64,000 nucleotides of DNA, taken from Streptomyces sclerotialus (GTDB taxonomy: Bacteria > Actinomycetota > Actinomycetes > Streptomycetales > Streptomycetaceae). A program made the translations under genes and the position numbers. The notes below the pieces were generated by a model that saw only the letters and a program-made list of their open reading frames with translations, was not told the DNA's origin and searched no databases. Shown here one piece after another: positions 32,465-43,982 of the stretch (its first letter is position 1; each line of letters begins with the position of its first letter). Location: positions 62,001 through 126,000 of the forward strand of contig JODX01000004.1 of NCBI GenBank assembly GCA_000719105.1. Direction: 5' to 3'.

Positions 32465-34759
32465 TTACTTCACCGGCTCCGGCTCCGGCGCGTCCTCCGT
32501 CTCGGCCGTGCCCGCGGGGGGCTCGTCGTCCGTGACCGGGGTCTTGACCGACTCCAGCAGCAGCTGGGCGACGTCCACGACCTGGATGGACTCCTTCGCC
32601 TTGCCGTCGTTCTTCTTGCCGTTGACCGAGTCGGTCAGCATCACCAGGCAGAAGGGGCAGGCGGTCGAGACGATGTCCGGGTTCAGGGACAGGGCCTCGT
32701 CGACGCGCTCGTTGTTGATGCGCTTGCCGATCCGCTCCTCCATCCACATCCGCGCGCCGCCGGCGCCGCAGCAGAAGCCCCGCTCCTTGTGGCGGTGCAT
32801 CTCCTCGTTGCGCAGGCCCGGGACCTTGCCGATGATCTCGCGCGGGGGCGTGTAGATCTTGTTGTGGCGGCCCAGGTAGCACGGGTCGTGGTAGGTGATG
32901 AGGCCCTCGACCGGGGTCACCGGGATCAGCTTGCCCTCGTCGATGAGGTGCTGGAGCAGCTGGGTGTGGTGGATGACCTCGTAGTCGCCGCCGAGCTGCG
33001 GGTACTCGTTGCCGAGCGTGTTGAGGCAGTGCGGGCAGGTGGCGACGATCTTCTTCGCCGACTTCGGCTTGCGGGACTCCTCCGTCACCTTGCCGTCGTC
33101 GTCCATCTCCTCGCCGAACGCGGCGTTGAGGGACATGACGTTCTCCATGCCGAGCTCCTGGAACAGGGGCTCGTTGCCGAGACGGCGGGCGGAGTCACCG
33201 GTGCACTTCTCGTCGCCACCCATGATCGCGAACTTCACGCCCGCCATGTGGAGCAGCTCGGCGAAGGCCTTCGTGGTCTTCTTGGCGCGGTCCTCCAGGG
33301 CGCCCGCGCAGCCGACCCAGTACAGGTACTCGACCTCGGTGAGGTCCTCGATGTCCTTGCCGACGACCGGCACCTCGAAGTCGACTTCCTTCGTCCACTC
33401 CAGGCGCTGCTTCTTGGCGAGGCCCCAGGGGTTGCCCTTCTTCTCCAGGTTCTTGAGCATCGTGCCCGCCTCGGACGGGAACGCGGACTCGATCATGACC
33501 TGGTAGCGGCGCATGTCGACGATGTGGTCGACGTGCTCGATGTCCACCGGGCACTGCTCGACACAGGCGCCGCAGGTGGTGCAGGACCACAGGACGTCCG
33601 GGTCGATGACGCCGTTCTCCTCGGCGGTGCCGATCAGCGGGCGCTCGGCCTCGGCCAGGGCCGCGGCGGGGACGTCCTTGAGCTGCTCCTCGGAGGCCTT
33701 CTCCTCGCCCTCCATGGTCTTGCCGCCGCCGGCCAGCAGGTACGGGGCCTTGGCGTGCGCGTGGTCCCGGAGGGACATGATCAGCAGCTTCGGGGAGAGC
33801 GGCTTGCCCGTGTTCCAGGCCGGGCACTGCGACTGGCAGCGGCCGCACTCGGTGCAGGTGGAGAAGTCGAGGAGACCCTTCCAGCTGAACTGCTCGACCT
33901 GCGAGACGCCGAAGACGTCGTCGTCGCCCGGGTCGGTGAAGTCGATCGGCTTGCCGCCCGACGTCATCGGCTGGAGGCCGCCGAGGGCCGTCTCACCGGT
34001 CGCGTTGCGCTTGAACCAGATGTTCGGGAAGGCGAGGAAGCGGTGCCAGGCCACACCCATGTTGGTGTTCAGGCTGACCGTGATCATCCAGATCATGGTC
34101 GTGCCCAGCTTGATCATCGCGAAGAGGTAGACCAGGTTCTGCAGCGCGGTGACGCTCAGCCCCTTGAAGGCCAGGACCAGCGGGTACGACGCGAAGTACG
34201 CCGCCTCGTAGCCGTCCACGTGGTGCAGGGCGCCCTCGAGGCCGCGCAGCACGTAGATGGCGAGGCCGATGGTGAGGATGACGTACTCGACGAAGTACGC
34301 CTGGCCCATCTTCGAGCCCGTGAACCGCGACTTGCGGCCCGGCCGCGAGGGCAGGCTCAGCAGGCGGATCACCATCAGCACCAGGATGCCGAGGGTGGTC
34401 ATCGCGCTGATGAACTCGATGTACAGCTCGTACGGCAGGAAGCCGCCGAGGACCGGCAGCGTCCAGTCCGCCTCGAACAGCTGCCCGTAGGCGGTGATGA
34501 TCGTCGGCGGCAGCGTCAGGAAGCCGATGGCCACGAACCAGTGGGCGATGCCCACGATGCCCCAGCGGTTCATCCGGGTGTGGCCGAGGAACTCCCTCAC
34601 CAGCGTCACGCTGCGCTGGTAGGGGTTGTCGGTCCGGGTGCCGGCGGGTACGGGCTGGCCCAGCTTGAAGTACCGGACGAACTGGCCGATGGCGCGCGCG
34701 AGCAGCGCCACGCCGACCACGGTCAAGACCAGCGACACGATGATCGCGGCGAGTTGCAT
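32465..34759 (-). CDS. Membrane Fe-S oxidoreductase, EtfD-like
   Basis: The predicted protein has 764 residues. About six membrane helices in the first 290 residues (IIVSLVLTVVGVALLARAIG, GIVGIAHWFVAIGFLTL and others) resemble a NarI-type haem b domain. Then two [4Fe-4S] motifs, CTECGRCQSQCPAW and CTTCGACVEQCPVD, and two CCG-type domains of heterodisulphide reductases (HDPCYLGRHN, FCCGAGGARMW) follow. This architecture matches mycobacterial EtfD, which passes electrons from electron-transfer flavoprotein in fatty-acid oxidation to menaquinone; that role is inferred. The C-terminus is acidic and Pro/Glu-rich. It is monocistronic, followed by a strong terminator. Confidence 0.85.
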   Translation of the reverse strand: MQLAAIIVSLVLTVVGVALLARAIGQFVRYFKLGQPVPAGTRTDNPYQRSVTLVREFLGHTRMNRWGIVGIAHWFVAIGFLTLPPTIITAYGQLFEADWTLPVLGGFLPYELYIEFISAMTTLGILVLMVIRLLSLPSRPGRKSRFTGSKMGQAYFVEYVILTIGLAIYVLRGLEGALHHVDGYEAAYFASYPLVLAFKGLSVTALQNLVYLFAMIKLGTTMIWMITVSLNTNMGVAWHRFLAFPNIWFKRNATGETALGGLQPMTSGGKPIDFTDPGDDDVFGVSQVEQFSWKGLLDFSTCTECGRCQSQCPAWNTGKPLSPKLLIMSLRDHAHAKAPYLLAGGGKTMEGEEKASEEQLKDVPAAALAEAERPLIGTAEENGVIDPDVLWSCTTCGACVEQCPVDIEHVDHIVDMRRYQVMIESAFPSEAGTMLKNLEKKGNPWGLAKKQRLEWTKEVDFEVPVVGKDIEDLTEVEYLYWVGCAGALEDRAKKTTKAFAELLHMAGVKFAIMGGDEKCTGDSARRLGNEPLFQELGMENVMSLNAAFGEEMDDDGKVTEESRKPKSAKKIVATCPHCLNTLGNEYPQLGGDYEVIHHTQLLQHLIDEGKLIPVTPVEGLITYHDPCYLGRHNKIYTPPREIIGKVPGLRNEEMHRHKERGFCCGAGGARMWMEERIGKRINNERVDEALSLNPDIVSTACPFCLVMLTDSVNGKKNDGKAKESIQVVDVAQLLLESVKTPVTDDEPPAGTAETEDAPEPEPVK

Positions 34760-35074
34760 TGGGGGCTCCTCGGGCCTGCGAGGGTTTCCGCGGGGTTCTT
34801 CGCCTACCCCGACGTCGATTACTAAGCGGTAACTTATGTAGTCCGTCTGAGACTACCCACTTATGGCTCCGCGCTGTAGCCAGGCGTGCAGTGATCTGGG
34901 TCGCTGAGGGTTGCCTGAGTGTCCGGTGTCGCGGCCCTGCGACGGATGGACATGCACGTCACCGCACCATTGTCCGCTGTCCCGCCGCCTCCTCGCGCAG
35001 GGCTCTCTCGCCCGCCCGGGGGACAGATCGTGTTATTCACCTGATAATGGGTCAATTGGGCATAGCCTCGGGGC
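34760..35074. other. Divergent intergenic region
   Basis: This 315-bp gap separates the divergent EtfD-like and glycosyltransferase-4-like genes. It contains an AT-richer patch (ACTAAGCGGTAACTTATG) just upstream of the EtfD-like start, which may hold its promoter. No gene is seen. Confidence 0.45.
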
Positions 35075-36373
35075 GTGCTGTACGGGATCCTCACTGCCGC
35101 CTCCGCCCTGCTCCTCGCCGCCGCCCTCGCGGCGGCCGTCCGGGTGCCCGCGCTGCGTCTCGGCCTGGTCGAGCGGCGCCGGGCCCGCGGTGTGCCGCTG
35201 ACCGGGGGTGTCGCCCTCGTCGTCGCGACCGGCGCCGTGGCCGGGGCCGGCGCGTGGGCGGGAGGTGCGCCACTGGGACAGGACGACGGCGGCCGGCTGC
35301 TCCTCGCCGCGCTCGGGCTCGCGGTGCTCGGGCTGGTCGCCGATCTGCGCGGGCCGCGGGGGCTGCCCTTCCGTGTCCGGGCGGCCGGGGTCGCCGTCGC
35401 CGCCGCGGTCGTCGTGCCGTACGGCGAGCTGGGGTTCCTGCTCGCCCTGCCGAGCATCCTGTGGATCGTCCTCGTGGTGCACGCCTTCAAGGGGCTCGGG
35501 CGCTGCGACGGCGTTCTCGGGACCGTCGGGGTCGTCACCGCCTTCGCGGCCGGCGCGTGTGCCGCCGCCGAGGTCATGGACGGGCTGGCCGCGCTCCTGA
35601 GCGTGCTCGCCGCCGCGCTCACCGGGGTGCTGATGCACAACTGGCCGCCCGCGCGCGTGGTCATCGGGGAGTGCGGGGCGCTGTTCGCCGGGTTCATGGT
35701 CGCGGGCGGCGTGGTGCTGGTGCAGGGCGCGCACGACGGGGCCGGCCTCGGGGTGCCGTTCGCGCTGACCGCCCTGGTGAGCGCCGACGCGGTGCTCGTT
35801 CTGGTGGCGCGGCGCAGGGCCGGGCGGCCGCTCTGGCGCGGCGCCCCGGACCACCTCGCGCACCGGCTGCGCCTGCTCGGCCTCACCGCACAGGGCGCTG
35901 TCCTGGTCCTGGGCGCCGCGGCGCTCGCCGCCGCCGCGGTCGGCCTCTCCGTCCACATGCTGTGGATGAGTCCGTCCGCCGCGCTCTGGGTGGCCGTGGT
36001 GGCGACGGCGGCGGTTCTCGGGCTGCTGCGGGTGCCTGTTTACGGGGCTGGGGGTACCCGGAGGAACGGAACGGCCGCGGGTGCTCGGAGGTCCGGGACC
36101 AAGGGTGCGGGAAGAACCGCTGTCAGGGGTACCCGGGGGCCCGGGAGCAGACGTGCCGGAGGGTCCGGAACCAGGAACGCCCGCAAGGCCGGAGCCGGAG
36201 CCGAGGATGCCCGCAGGGGCGACGGGGCCGGTTCCCCCCGGAAGGCGGCGCTGCGGCCGGTGGCGCTGCCGGAGAGCCGGCGTCCCAGGCAGCCTCGCCG
36301 GCCCTGCCCGCTGCCGGCACCCGGCGGCGCCTCGGCCCCGGCGCCCGGAGCGCGTACCGCTCCCCATACCTGA
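35075..36373 (+). CDS. MraY/WecA-like (glycosyltransferase 4) membrane protein with altered catalytic motifs
   Basis: The predicted protein has 432 residues with a GTG start. About nine membrane helices span residues 1-310. The polyprenyl-phosphate N-acetylhexosamine transferase plan is recognisable: ERRRARGVPLTGGVAL (cf. K-x-PTxGG), GLVADLRGPRG where the family has an Asp pair, HAFKGLGRCDGVLG where it has N-x-x-D-G-x-D-G, and GECGALFAGF for GD-x-GS-x-x-x-G. Several Mg-binding acids are missing, so transfer activity is doubtful. The last 120 residues are a basic Gly/Arg/Ala-rich tail. It could be a regulatory or scaffold relative in cell-wall or teichoic-acid work. It lies 235 bp before dnaK. 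Confidence 0.65.
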   Translation: MLYGILTAASALLLAAALAAAVRVPALRLGLVERRRARGVPLTGGVALVVATGAVAGAGAWAGGAPLGQDDGGRLLLAALGLAVLGLVADLRGPRGLPFRVRAAGVAVAAAVVVPYGELGFLLALPSILWIVLVVHAFKGLGRCDGVLGTVGVVTAFAAGACAAAEVMDGLAALLSVLAAALTGVLMHNWPPARVVIGECGALFAGFMVAGGVVLVQGAHDGAGLGVPFALTALVSADAVLVLVARRRAGRPLWRGAPDHLAHRLRLLGLTAQGAVLVLGAAALAAAAVGLSVHMLWMSPSAALWVAVVATAAVLGLLRVPVYGAGGTRRNGTAAGARRSGTKGAGRTAVRGTRGPGSRRAGGSGTRNARKAGAGAEDARRGDGAGSPRKAALRPVALPESRRPRQPRRPCPLPAPGGASAPAPGARTAPHT

Positions 36374-36517
36374 ACACATCCCGTACCGCTCACGTCCGCG
36401 CCTCGTTGTCACCCCGAGCGGTCCCCGGACGGGGACGGTCCTCGAGCCCGCGTGCCTCGTGGAACGCATGGGGTCACCCGGTCCAGGACCCGACTTGCGC
36501 GTAAGTACGGAATAAGA

Positions 36518-36538
36518 GTTGAGCGAGGCCGACTCAGG
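36518..36538. promoter_or_regulatory. HAIR element 1 upstream of dnaK
   Basis: GTTGAGC-N7-ACTCAGG, 11 of 14 positions matching the HspR-associated inverted repeat CTTGAGT-N7-ACTCAAG. It lies 91 bp upstream of dnaK, upstream of a better copy. Confidence 0.7.
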
Positions 36539-36563
36539 TCTGTTGACCCAGCGGCAGCTGTGA

Positions 36564-39136
<2,573 letters not shown>

Positions 39137-39172
39137 CGTAGCTCGGACGACGAGGGAGGAGGGACGTCGAGG

Positions 39173-40360
39173 GTGAGCACCAAGGACTTCATCGAGAAGG
39201 ACTACTACAAGGTCCTCGGCGTCCCCAAGGACGCCACCGAGGCCGAGATCAAGAAGGCGTACCGGAAGCTCGCCCGCGAGTTCCACCCGGACGCCAACAA
39301 GGGCAACACCAAGGCCGAGGAGCGCTTCAAGGAGATCTCCGAGGCGAACGACGTGCTCGGCGACCCCAAGAAGCGCAAGGAGTACGACGAGGCGCGCGCC
39401 CTCTTCGGCAACGGTGGCTTCCGTCCGGGCCCCGGCGCCGGTGGCGGATCGTTCAACTTCGACCTGGGCGACCTTTTCGGAGGCGGCGCCCAGGGCGGGG
39501 GAGCGCAGGGGGCCGGCGGCTTCGGCGGCGGCCTCGGTGACGTCTTCGGCGGCTTGTTCAACCGCGGTGGCGCGGGCACCGGAGCCCGGACCCAGCCCCG
39601 GCGCGGCCAGGACGTCGAGTCCGAGGTCACGCTGAGCTTCACGGAGGCCGTGGACGGCGCGACCGTACCGCTGCGTATGTCCAGCCAGCAGCCCTGCAAG
39701 GCCTGCTCCGGCACCGGCGACAAGAACGGCACGCCGCGCGTGTGCCCGACCTGCGTCGGCACCGGCCAGGTGGCGCGCGGCTCCGGCGGCGGCTTCTCGC
39801 TCACCGACCCCTGCCCGGACTGCAAGGGCCGCGGCCTCATCGCCGAGGACCCCTGCGACGTCTGCAAGGGCTCCGGGCGCGCCAAGTCGTCGCGGACCAT
39901 GCAGGTACGTATCCCCGCGGGCGTCTCGGACGGCCAGCGGATCCGGCTGCGCGGCAAGGGTGCGCCCGGCGAGCGGGGCGGTCCGGCGGGCGACCTGTAC
40001 GTGGTCGTGCACGTCGACGCGCACCCGGTCTTCGGACGCAAGGGCGACAACCTGACGGTGACGGTGCCGGTGACGTATCCCGAGGCGGCGCTGGGCGGCG
40101 AGGTCCGCGTGCCCACGCTGGGCGGCCCGCCCGTCACCCTCAAGCTGCCGCCGGGCACGCCCAACGGGCGCACGATGCGGGCCCGCGGCAAGGGCGCGGT
40201 GCGCAAGGACGGCACCCGCGGGGACCTGCTGGTCACCGTGGAGGTGACGGTGCCGAAGGACGTGTCGGGCAAGGCGCGCGACGCCCTCGAGGCGTATCGC
40301 GAGGCGACCGCGGGGGAGGACCCGCGGGCGGAGCTGTTCCAGGCCGCGAAGGGAGCATGA
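39173..40360 (+). CDS. dnaJ: Hsp40 co-chaperone DnaJ
   Basis: The predicted protein has 395 residues with a GTG start. The J domain (KDYYKVLGVPKDATEAEIKK) contains REFHPDANKG with the essential HPD. A Gly/Phe-rich region follows. Four zinc repeats are present: CKACSGTG, CPTCVGTG, CPDCKGRG and CDVCKGSG. Then the two substrate-binding beta domains. It stimulates DnaK ATPase and delivers substrates. 36 bp after grpE and 6 bp before hspR. Confidence 0.97.
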   Translation: MSTKDFIEKDYYKVLGVPKDATEAEIKKAYRKLAREFHPDANKGNTKAEERFKEISEANDVLGDPKKRKEYDEARALFGNGGFRPGPGAGGGSFNFDLGDLFGGGAQGGGAQGAGGFGGGLGDVFGGLFNRGGAGTGARTQPRRGQDVESEVTLSFTEAVDGATVPLRMSSQQPCKACSGTGDKNGTPRVCPTCVGTGQVARGSGGGFSLTDPCPDCKGRGLIAEDPCDVCKGSGRAKSSRTMQVRIPAGVSDGQRIRLRGKGAPGERGGPAGDLYVVVHVDAHPVFGRKGDNLTVTVPVTYPEAALGGEVRVPTLGGPPVTLKLPPGTPNGRTMRARGKGAVRKDGTRGDLLVTVEVTVPKDVSGKARDALEAYREATAGEDPRAELFQAAKGA

Positions 40361-40366
40361 TCGAAG

Positions 40367-40819
40367 ATGGACGGCCGTCGGCGTAACCCGTATGAACTGA
40401 CCGAGGAGACCCCGGTCTACGTCATCTCGGTGGCGGCCCAGCTCTCCGGTCTGCACCCGCAGACACTGCGTCAGTACGACCGCCTGGGCCTCGTCTCCCC
40501 CGACCGCACCGCCGGCCGGGGGCGGCGTTACTCGGCCCGCGACATCGAACTGCTCCGCCAGGTGCAGCAGCTGTCGCAGGATGAGGGCATCAACCTCGCC
40601 GGGATCAAGCGCATCATCGAGCTGGAGAACCAGGTCGCCGCGCTGCAGTCCCGGGTGGCGGAGCTGGAGGGGGCGCTGGACGGCGCGGCGGCGGCCATGC
40701 GGCAGCGCGAGGCCGCGGTGCACGCCTCGTACCGCCGCGACCTGGTCCCGTACCAGGAGGTCCAGCAGACGAGCGCCCTGGTGGTGTGGCGCCCGAAGGG
40801 CCGGCAGTCCTCGGACTGA
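40367..40819 (+). CDS. hspR: Heat-shock repressor HspR
   Basis: The predicted protein has 150 residues. A MerR-type HTH (VYVISVAAQLSGLHPQTLRQ, YDRLGLVSPDR, GRGRRYSARDIE) is followed by a coiled coil (IELENQVAALQSRVAELEGA). HspR binds HAIR sequences; three are visible in this window, two before dnaK and one before clpB. It therefore autoregulates its operon and links it to clpB. ATG with a short spacer to dnaJ. Confidence 0.97.
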   Translation: MDGRRRNPYELTEETPVYVISVAAQLSGLHPQTLRQYDRLGLVSPDRTAGRGRRYSARDIELLRQVQQLSQDEGINLAGIKRIIELENQVAALQSRVAELEGALDGAAAAMRQREAAVHASYRRDLVPYQEVQQTSALVVWRPKGRQSSD

Positions 40820-40861
40820 CACCGGTACGCGTCGGACTGACGCCGGTGCGCGCAGGAAGCG

Positions 40862-40899
40862 GGAAGAGCCCGGAGGCCGTCGAGCCCCCGGGCTCTTCC
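40862..40899. terminator. Terminator of the dnaK operon
   Basis: A perfect 12-bp stem, GGAAGAGCCCGG with CCGGGCTCTTCC, with a 14-nt loop, 43 bp after the hspR stop. Confidence 0.85.
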
Positions 40900-41214
40900 G
40901 CGTGCGGGCGCCTTTCGCGTGCGGGCGCCGCGTGCGCACGGAGCCGGACCGGAGCCGGACCGGACAAACGCCGATTAGCAGTAGGTAACCGGCGTGGACG
41001 GCCCGCGAGTTGAGCTCGATGGCGCGTAGTGGCTCACAAAGTGGAGGACCTGAGTCCTTTCCGGTCCCTCAACGCTCTACTCTCTTCACACAGATAACAC
41101 AGAACGCTGTTGTCATCTCGTTAAGTGGCCATCTCTTGACGTTGAGGTGATCACCGCGTTGGCTTTCAGCCACTGGATCGCGCTTTCTGCGTCCACGCCC
41201 GGAAGGCACCTGAT
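40900..41214. other. Intergenic region upstream of the sugar-binding lipoprotein gene
   Basis: No gene is seen. The AT-richer stretch around 41080-41150, with AACACAGAACGCTGTTGTCA and TTGACG at 41137, is the likeliest place for the promoter of the next gene. Confidence 0.4.
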
Positions 41215-42357
41215 GTGAGCACCCGTACCACCCGTACCCGTATACGTCGTCCTCTCGTGCGCCGGACCGCCGCCGTGCTGGCCGCGTCCGCCGCGACGCT
41301 GTCCCTCGCCTCCTGCGGCGTCGTGGGCGGCGCCGGCGACGAGAGCAAGGCGAGCCCCACGAAGGGCGACGACATCACGGTGGGTCTTCTCCTGCCGGAG
41401 AAGGAGAACGCCCGTTACGAGAAGTTCGACTACCCCATCATCAAGGAGAAGGTCGCCGAGCTGACCGACGGCAAGGGGACGGTCAAGTACGCCAACGCCG
41501 AGGCGGACGCGGCCAAGCAGACCAGCCAGCTCGAGCAGATGGTCAACGACCAGGTCGACGTGGTGCTGCTGGACGCCGTCGACTCCAAGGCCATCGCGAG
41601 CGGTGTCCAGAAGGCGAAGGACGCGGGGATCCCCGTCATCGCCTACGACCGGCTGGCCCAGGGCCCGATCGACGCGTACGTCTCCTTCGACAACGAGCTC
41701 GTGGGCGAGGTGCAGGGCCGGGCGCTCACCGACGAGCTGGGCGACTCCGCGGCGAACAAGATCGTCATGATGAACGGGGCGACCACCGACCCGAACGCCG
41801 CCCAGTTCAAGGCCGGCGCCATGGACCAGCTCGAGGGCAAGCTGACGATTGCCAAGTCCTACGACACCACGGACTGGAGCCCGGCGAACGCCAAGGTCAA
41901 CATGGAGAAGGCGATCGCGGCCGTCGGTCTGGAGAACATCGCCGGGGTCTACGCGGCCAACGACGGCATCGCGGGCGCCGTCATCGACGTACTGAAGACC
42001 GCCGGGGTCTCCGAGGTGCCGCCCGTCACCGGGCAGGACGCCGAACTGGCGGCGGTGCAGCGGATCATCGCGGGCGACCAGTTCATGAGCGTGTACAAGT
42101 CGTACCCGCAGGAGGCGAGCGCCGCCGCCGAGATGGCCGTCGCCAAGGTCCAGGGCCGCTCCATCGAGTTCGACGCCCTCACCCGCGACAAGGTCGACTC
42201 CGCGACCCACGAGGACATCCCCGCCCAGCTGGTGCCCGTGGTGGCGCTGACCCAGGAGAACATCGGGGACACCGTCATCGCGGACGAGATCTACACGGTC
42301 AAGGAGATCTGCACGGCCAAGTACCAGGCCGCGTGCGCCGACCTCGACCTGGGCTAG
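41215..42357 (+). CDS. Sugar ABC transporter substrate-binding lipoprotein (XylF-like)
   Basis: The predicted protein has 380 residues with a GTG start. The lipobox LASC at about residue 40 follows a basic twin-Arg-rich n-region and hydrophobic stretch. The mature part is a type-1 periplasmic-binding fold: DITVGLLLPEKENARYEKFD, NDQVDVVLLDAVDSKAI, AGIPVIAYDRLAQGPIDAYV and VYAANDGIAGAV resemble D-xylose-binding XylF. No permease or ATPase gene is adjacent, so it is an orphan that must use transporter parts encoded elsewhere or act as a sensor. A strong terminator follows. Confidence 0.85.
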   Translation: MSTRTTRTRIRRPLVRRTAAVLAASAATLSLASCGVVGGAGDESKASPTKGDDITVGLLLPEKENARYEKFDYPIIKEKVAELTDGKGTVKYANAEADAAKQTSQLEQMVNDQVDVVLLDAVDSKAIASGVQKAKDAGIPVIAYDRLAQGPIDAYVSFDNELVGEVQGRALTDELGDSAANKIVMMNGATTDPNAAQFKAGAMDQLEGKLTIAKSYDTTDWSPANAKVNMEKAIAAVGLENIAGVYAANDGIAGAVIDVLKTAGVSEVPPVTGQDAELAAVQRIIAGDQFMSVYKSYPQEASAAAEMAVAKVQGRSIEFDALTRDKVDSATHEDIPAQLVPVVALTQENIGDTVIADEIYTVKEICTAKYQAACADLDLG

Positions 42358-42371
42358 CCCCGGCCAGGCCC

Positions 42372-42407
42372 ACCGCCGCCCCGGTCCGCCGTGACCGGGG
42401 CGGCGGT
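42372..42407. terminator. Terminator of the sugar-binding lipoprotein gene
   Basis: A perfect 15-bp GC-rich stem (42372-42386 with 42393-42407) with loop CGCCGT, 15 bp after the stop. Confidence 0.9.
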
Positions 42408-42815
42408 CCTGTGTGCACCGCTGTTCGCCGCCCTCCCCGCCACTTCCTCGCCGACGCATGCCTATGCCTATGCGTATGCGTCGATTCCGCCCCCTCGTGC
42501 TCCCGCGGCAACGCGGTACGTAACATATTGATCACTGTCTGATCCAGGGTGGCTCACGGGCGTGATCCCGGGTACGGAGAGCCGGAGCCGACCGGCCGCG
42601 GGACCTCGTGGAGCCGGCCGTACGGCACGGGGGAACACACGGGGAACGGCACGGCTCTCCACACCGTCATCTTGTTGCGACGGTCCGGGCGGAGGCGGGG
42701 AGAAGTACGGATCTTTCCGGTCAATCCCCTCGCCCGCACGTTCACCGCGTGTTGCGGAGACCGCACGGGCCGCGCATAGTTGCGCTGCGGAAAACGCTGG
42801 AGCCAGGGGTGGAAG
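42408..42815. other. Intergenic region upstream of the first LuxR-type regulator
   Basis: No gene is seen. At 42453-42482 there is a small symmetrical block of TATGC units with arms GACGCAT and ATGCGTC. Just after it is an AT-rich patch (CATATTGATCACTG) that could be a promoter or operator. Confidence 0.45.
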
Positions 42816-43982
42816 ATGGCCGGTCACGGGACGGACGCCTATCCGCACGGCGGTGACCGGCGGGGCGGTGACCGGCTCGGCGGCCCGCTCGCCGTCGGCC
42901 GCGACGGAAACGGCCGGGATGCGCACCCCCACGGTGCGGACCGGTTGTGCGAGGCCGGGGACCGCGTGTACTCCCGGGCGGTACGGCGTGGGCGCGTGCC
43001 GCGCGAGGACGCCGAGACGGTGCCCTGCCTGGTCGATCTCGCGCTGCTGCACCCCGACCCCGACGACATGGGCTGGCTGGTGCCCACGGCCCCGCGGGAG
43101 GTCATGACCCGGCTGCTGCGGGGCGTCCACGAGGAGGTCAGTGCGAGCCGGGCCCGGGTGGGAGCGGCGGTGGCGGCCGTGGAGTGGTACGCGGGCCTCG
43201 GCGGCGACCGGGTGCAGCCGGCGGCCGAGAGCACGGCGATCCGCGTGCTGGACGGGCTGCCGCGCATCCGGGCCGCGATGGACCAGGCGACCGAGGCGTG
43301 CGTCTCGGAGGTGCTCACCGTCCAGCCGGGCGGCATCCGCCGCGAGGAGGAGCTGCGGGAGGGCCTGCACCGGGCGCTGGAGATGTGCCGCCGGGGCGTC
43401 CGCATGCGCGACCTCTACACGCACGTGGCCCGGCACGGGCAGGGCCTGCACACCTACATGGAGCTGATGGGGGACTCGGCGGAGGCCCGCACCCTGGACG
43501 AGGTCGTGGAACGCCTCATCGTCTTCGACCGCACCGTCGCCTTCATCCCCGCCAACACGGACCGCACGATGGCCCTCGAGATCCGCCACCCGGCGCTGAT
43601 CGAGTACCTGGTCACCGTCTTCGAACGGCTCTGGCGCCTGGGCATCCCCCTGGCAACGGCGCTCCCCTCGACCGGCATCGAGGGCATCACCCACCGCGAA
43701 CGCTCCATCGCCGCCCTGCTGGCGGAGGGCCACCAGGACGCGGTGGTCGCGGAACGCCTCGGCATCAGCGTCCGCACGTGCCGGGCCCACATCGCACGGT
43801 TGTCGGAGACGCTGGGGGCGGCGAGCCGTACGCAGTTGGGGGTACGGATCGCGCAGGCGGGGCTGGACGGGCCGCCGGGGAGCGGTTCCTCCGGGAAACC
43901 GCTCGTGGCGACGTCTACCGCTGCCGCTCGTGCTCGTGTCCCGGCTTCTGCGCCTGCTCGAGAATCCCCGACCGGCCGATGA
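42816..43982 (+). CDS. LuxR-type regulator A
   Basis: The predicted protein has 388 residues. A variable Gly/His/Asp-rich N-terminus is followed by LCEAGDRVYSRAVRRGRVPR, which aligns with its two paralogues (LCEEGLHLYERALREGRLSR and LCEEGARLYARALRSGRISR). The middle domain contains LTVQPGGIRR, DLYTHVARHG and the segment IVFDRTVAFIPANTDRTMAL. The C-terminus is a LuxR HTH (GITHRERSIAALLAEGHQDA, VVAERLGISVRTCRAHIARL). There is no response-regulator receiver. The GTG/ATG choice is not sharp; ATG 42816 has AGGGG upstream. It converges on regulator B with a 68-bp coding overlap. Confidence 0.8.
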   Translation: MAGHGTDAYPHGGDRRGGDRLGGPLAVGRDGNGRDAHPHGADRLCEAGDRVYSRAVRRGRVPREDAETVPCLVDLALLHPDPDDMGWLVPTAPREVMTRLLRGVHEEVSASRARVGAAVAAVEWYAGLGGDRVQPAAESTAIRVLDGLPRIRAAMDQATEACVSEVLTVQPGGIRREEELREGLHRALEMCRRGVRMRDLYTHVARHGQGLHTYMELMGDSAEARTLDEVVERLIVFDRTVAFIPANTDRTMALEIRHPALIEYLVTVFERLWRLGIPLATALPSTGIEGITHRERSIAALLAEGHQDAVVAERLGISVRTCRAHIARLSETLGAASRTQLGVRIAQAGLDGPPGSGSSGKPLVATSTAAARARVPASAPARESPTGR

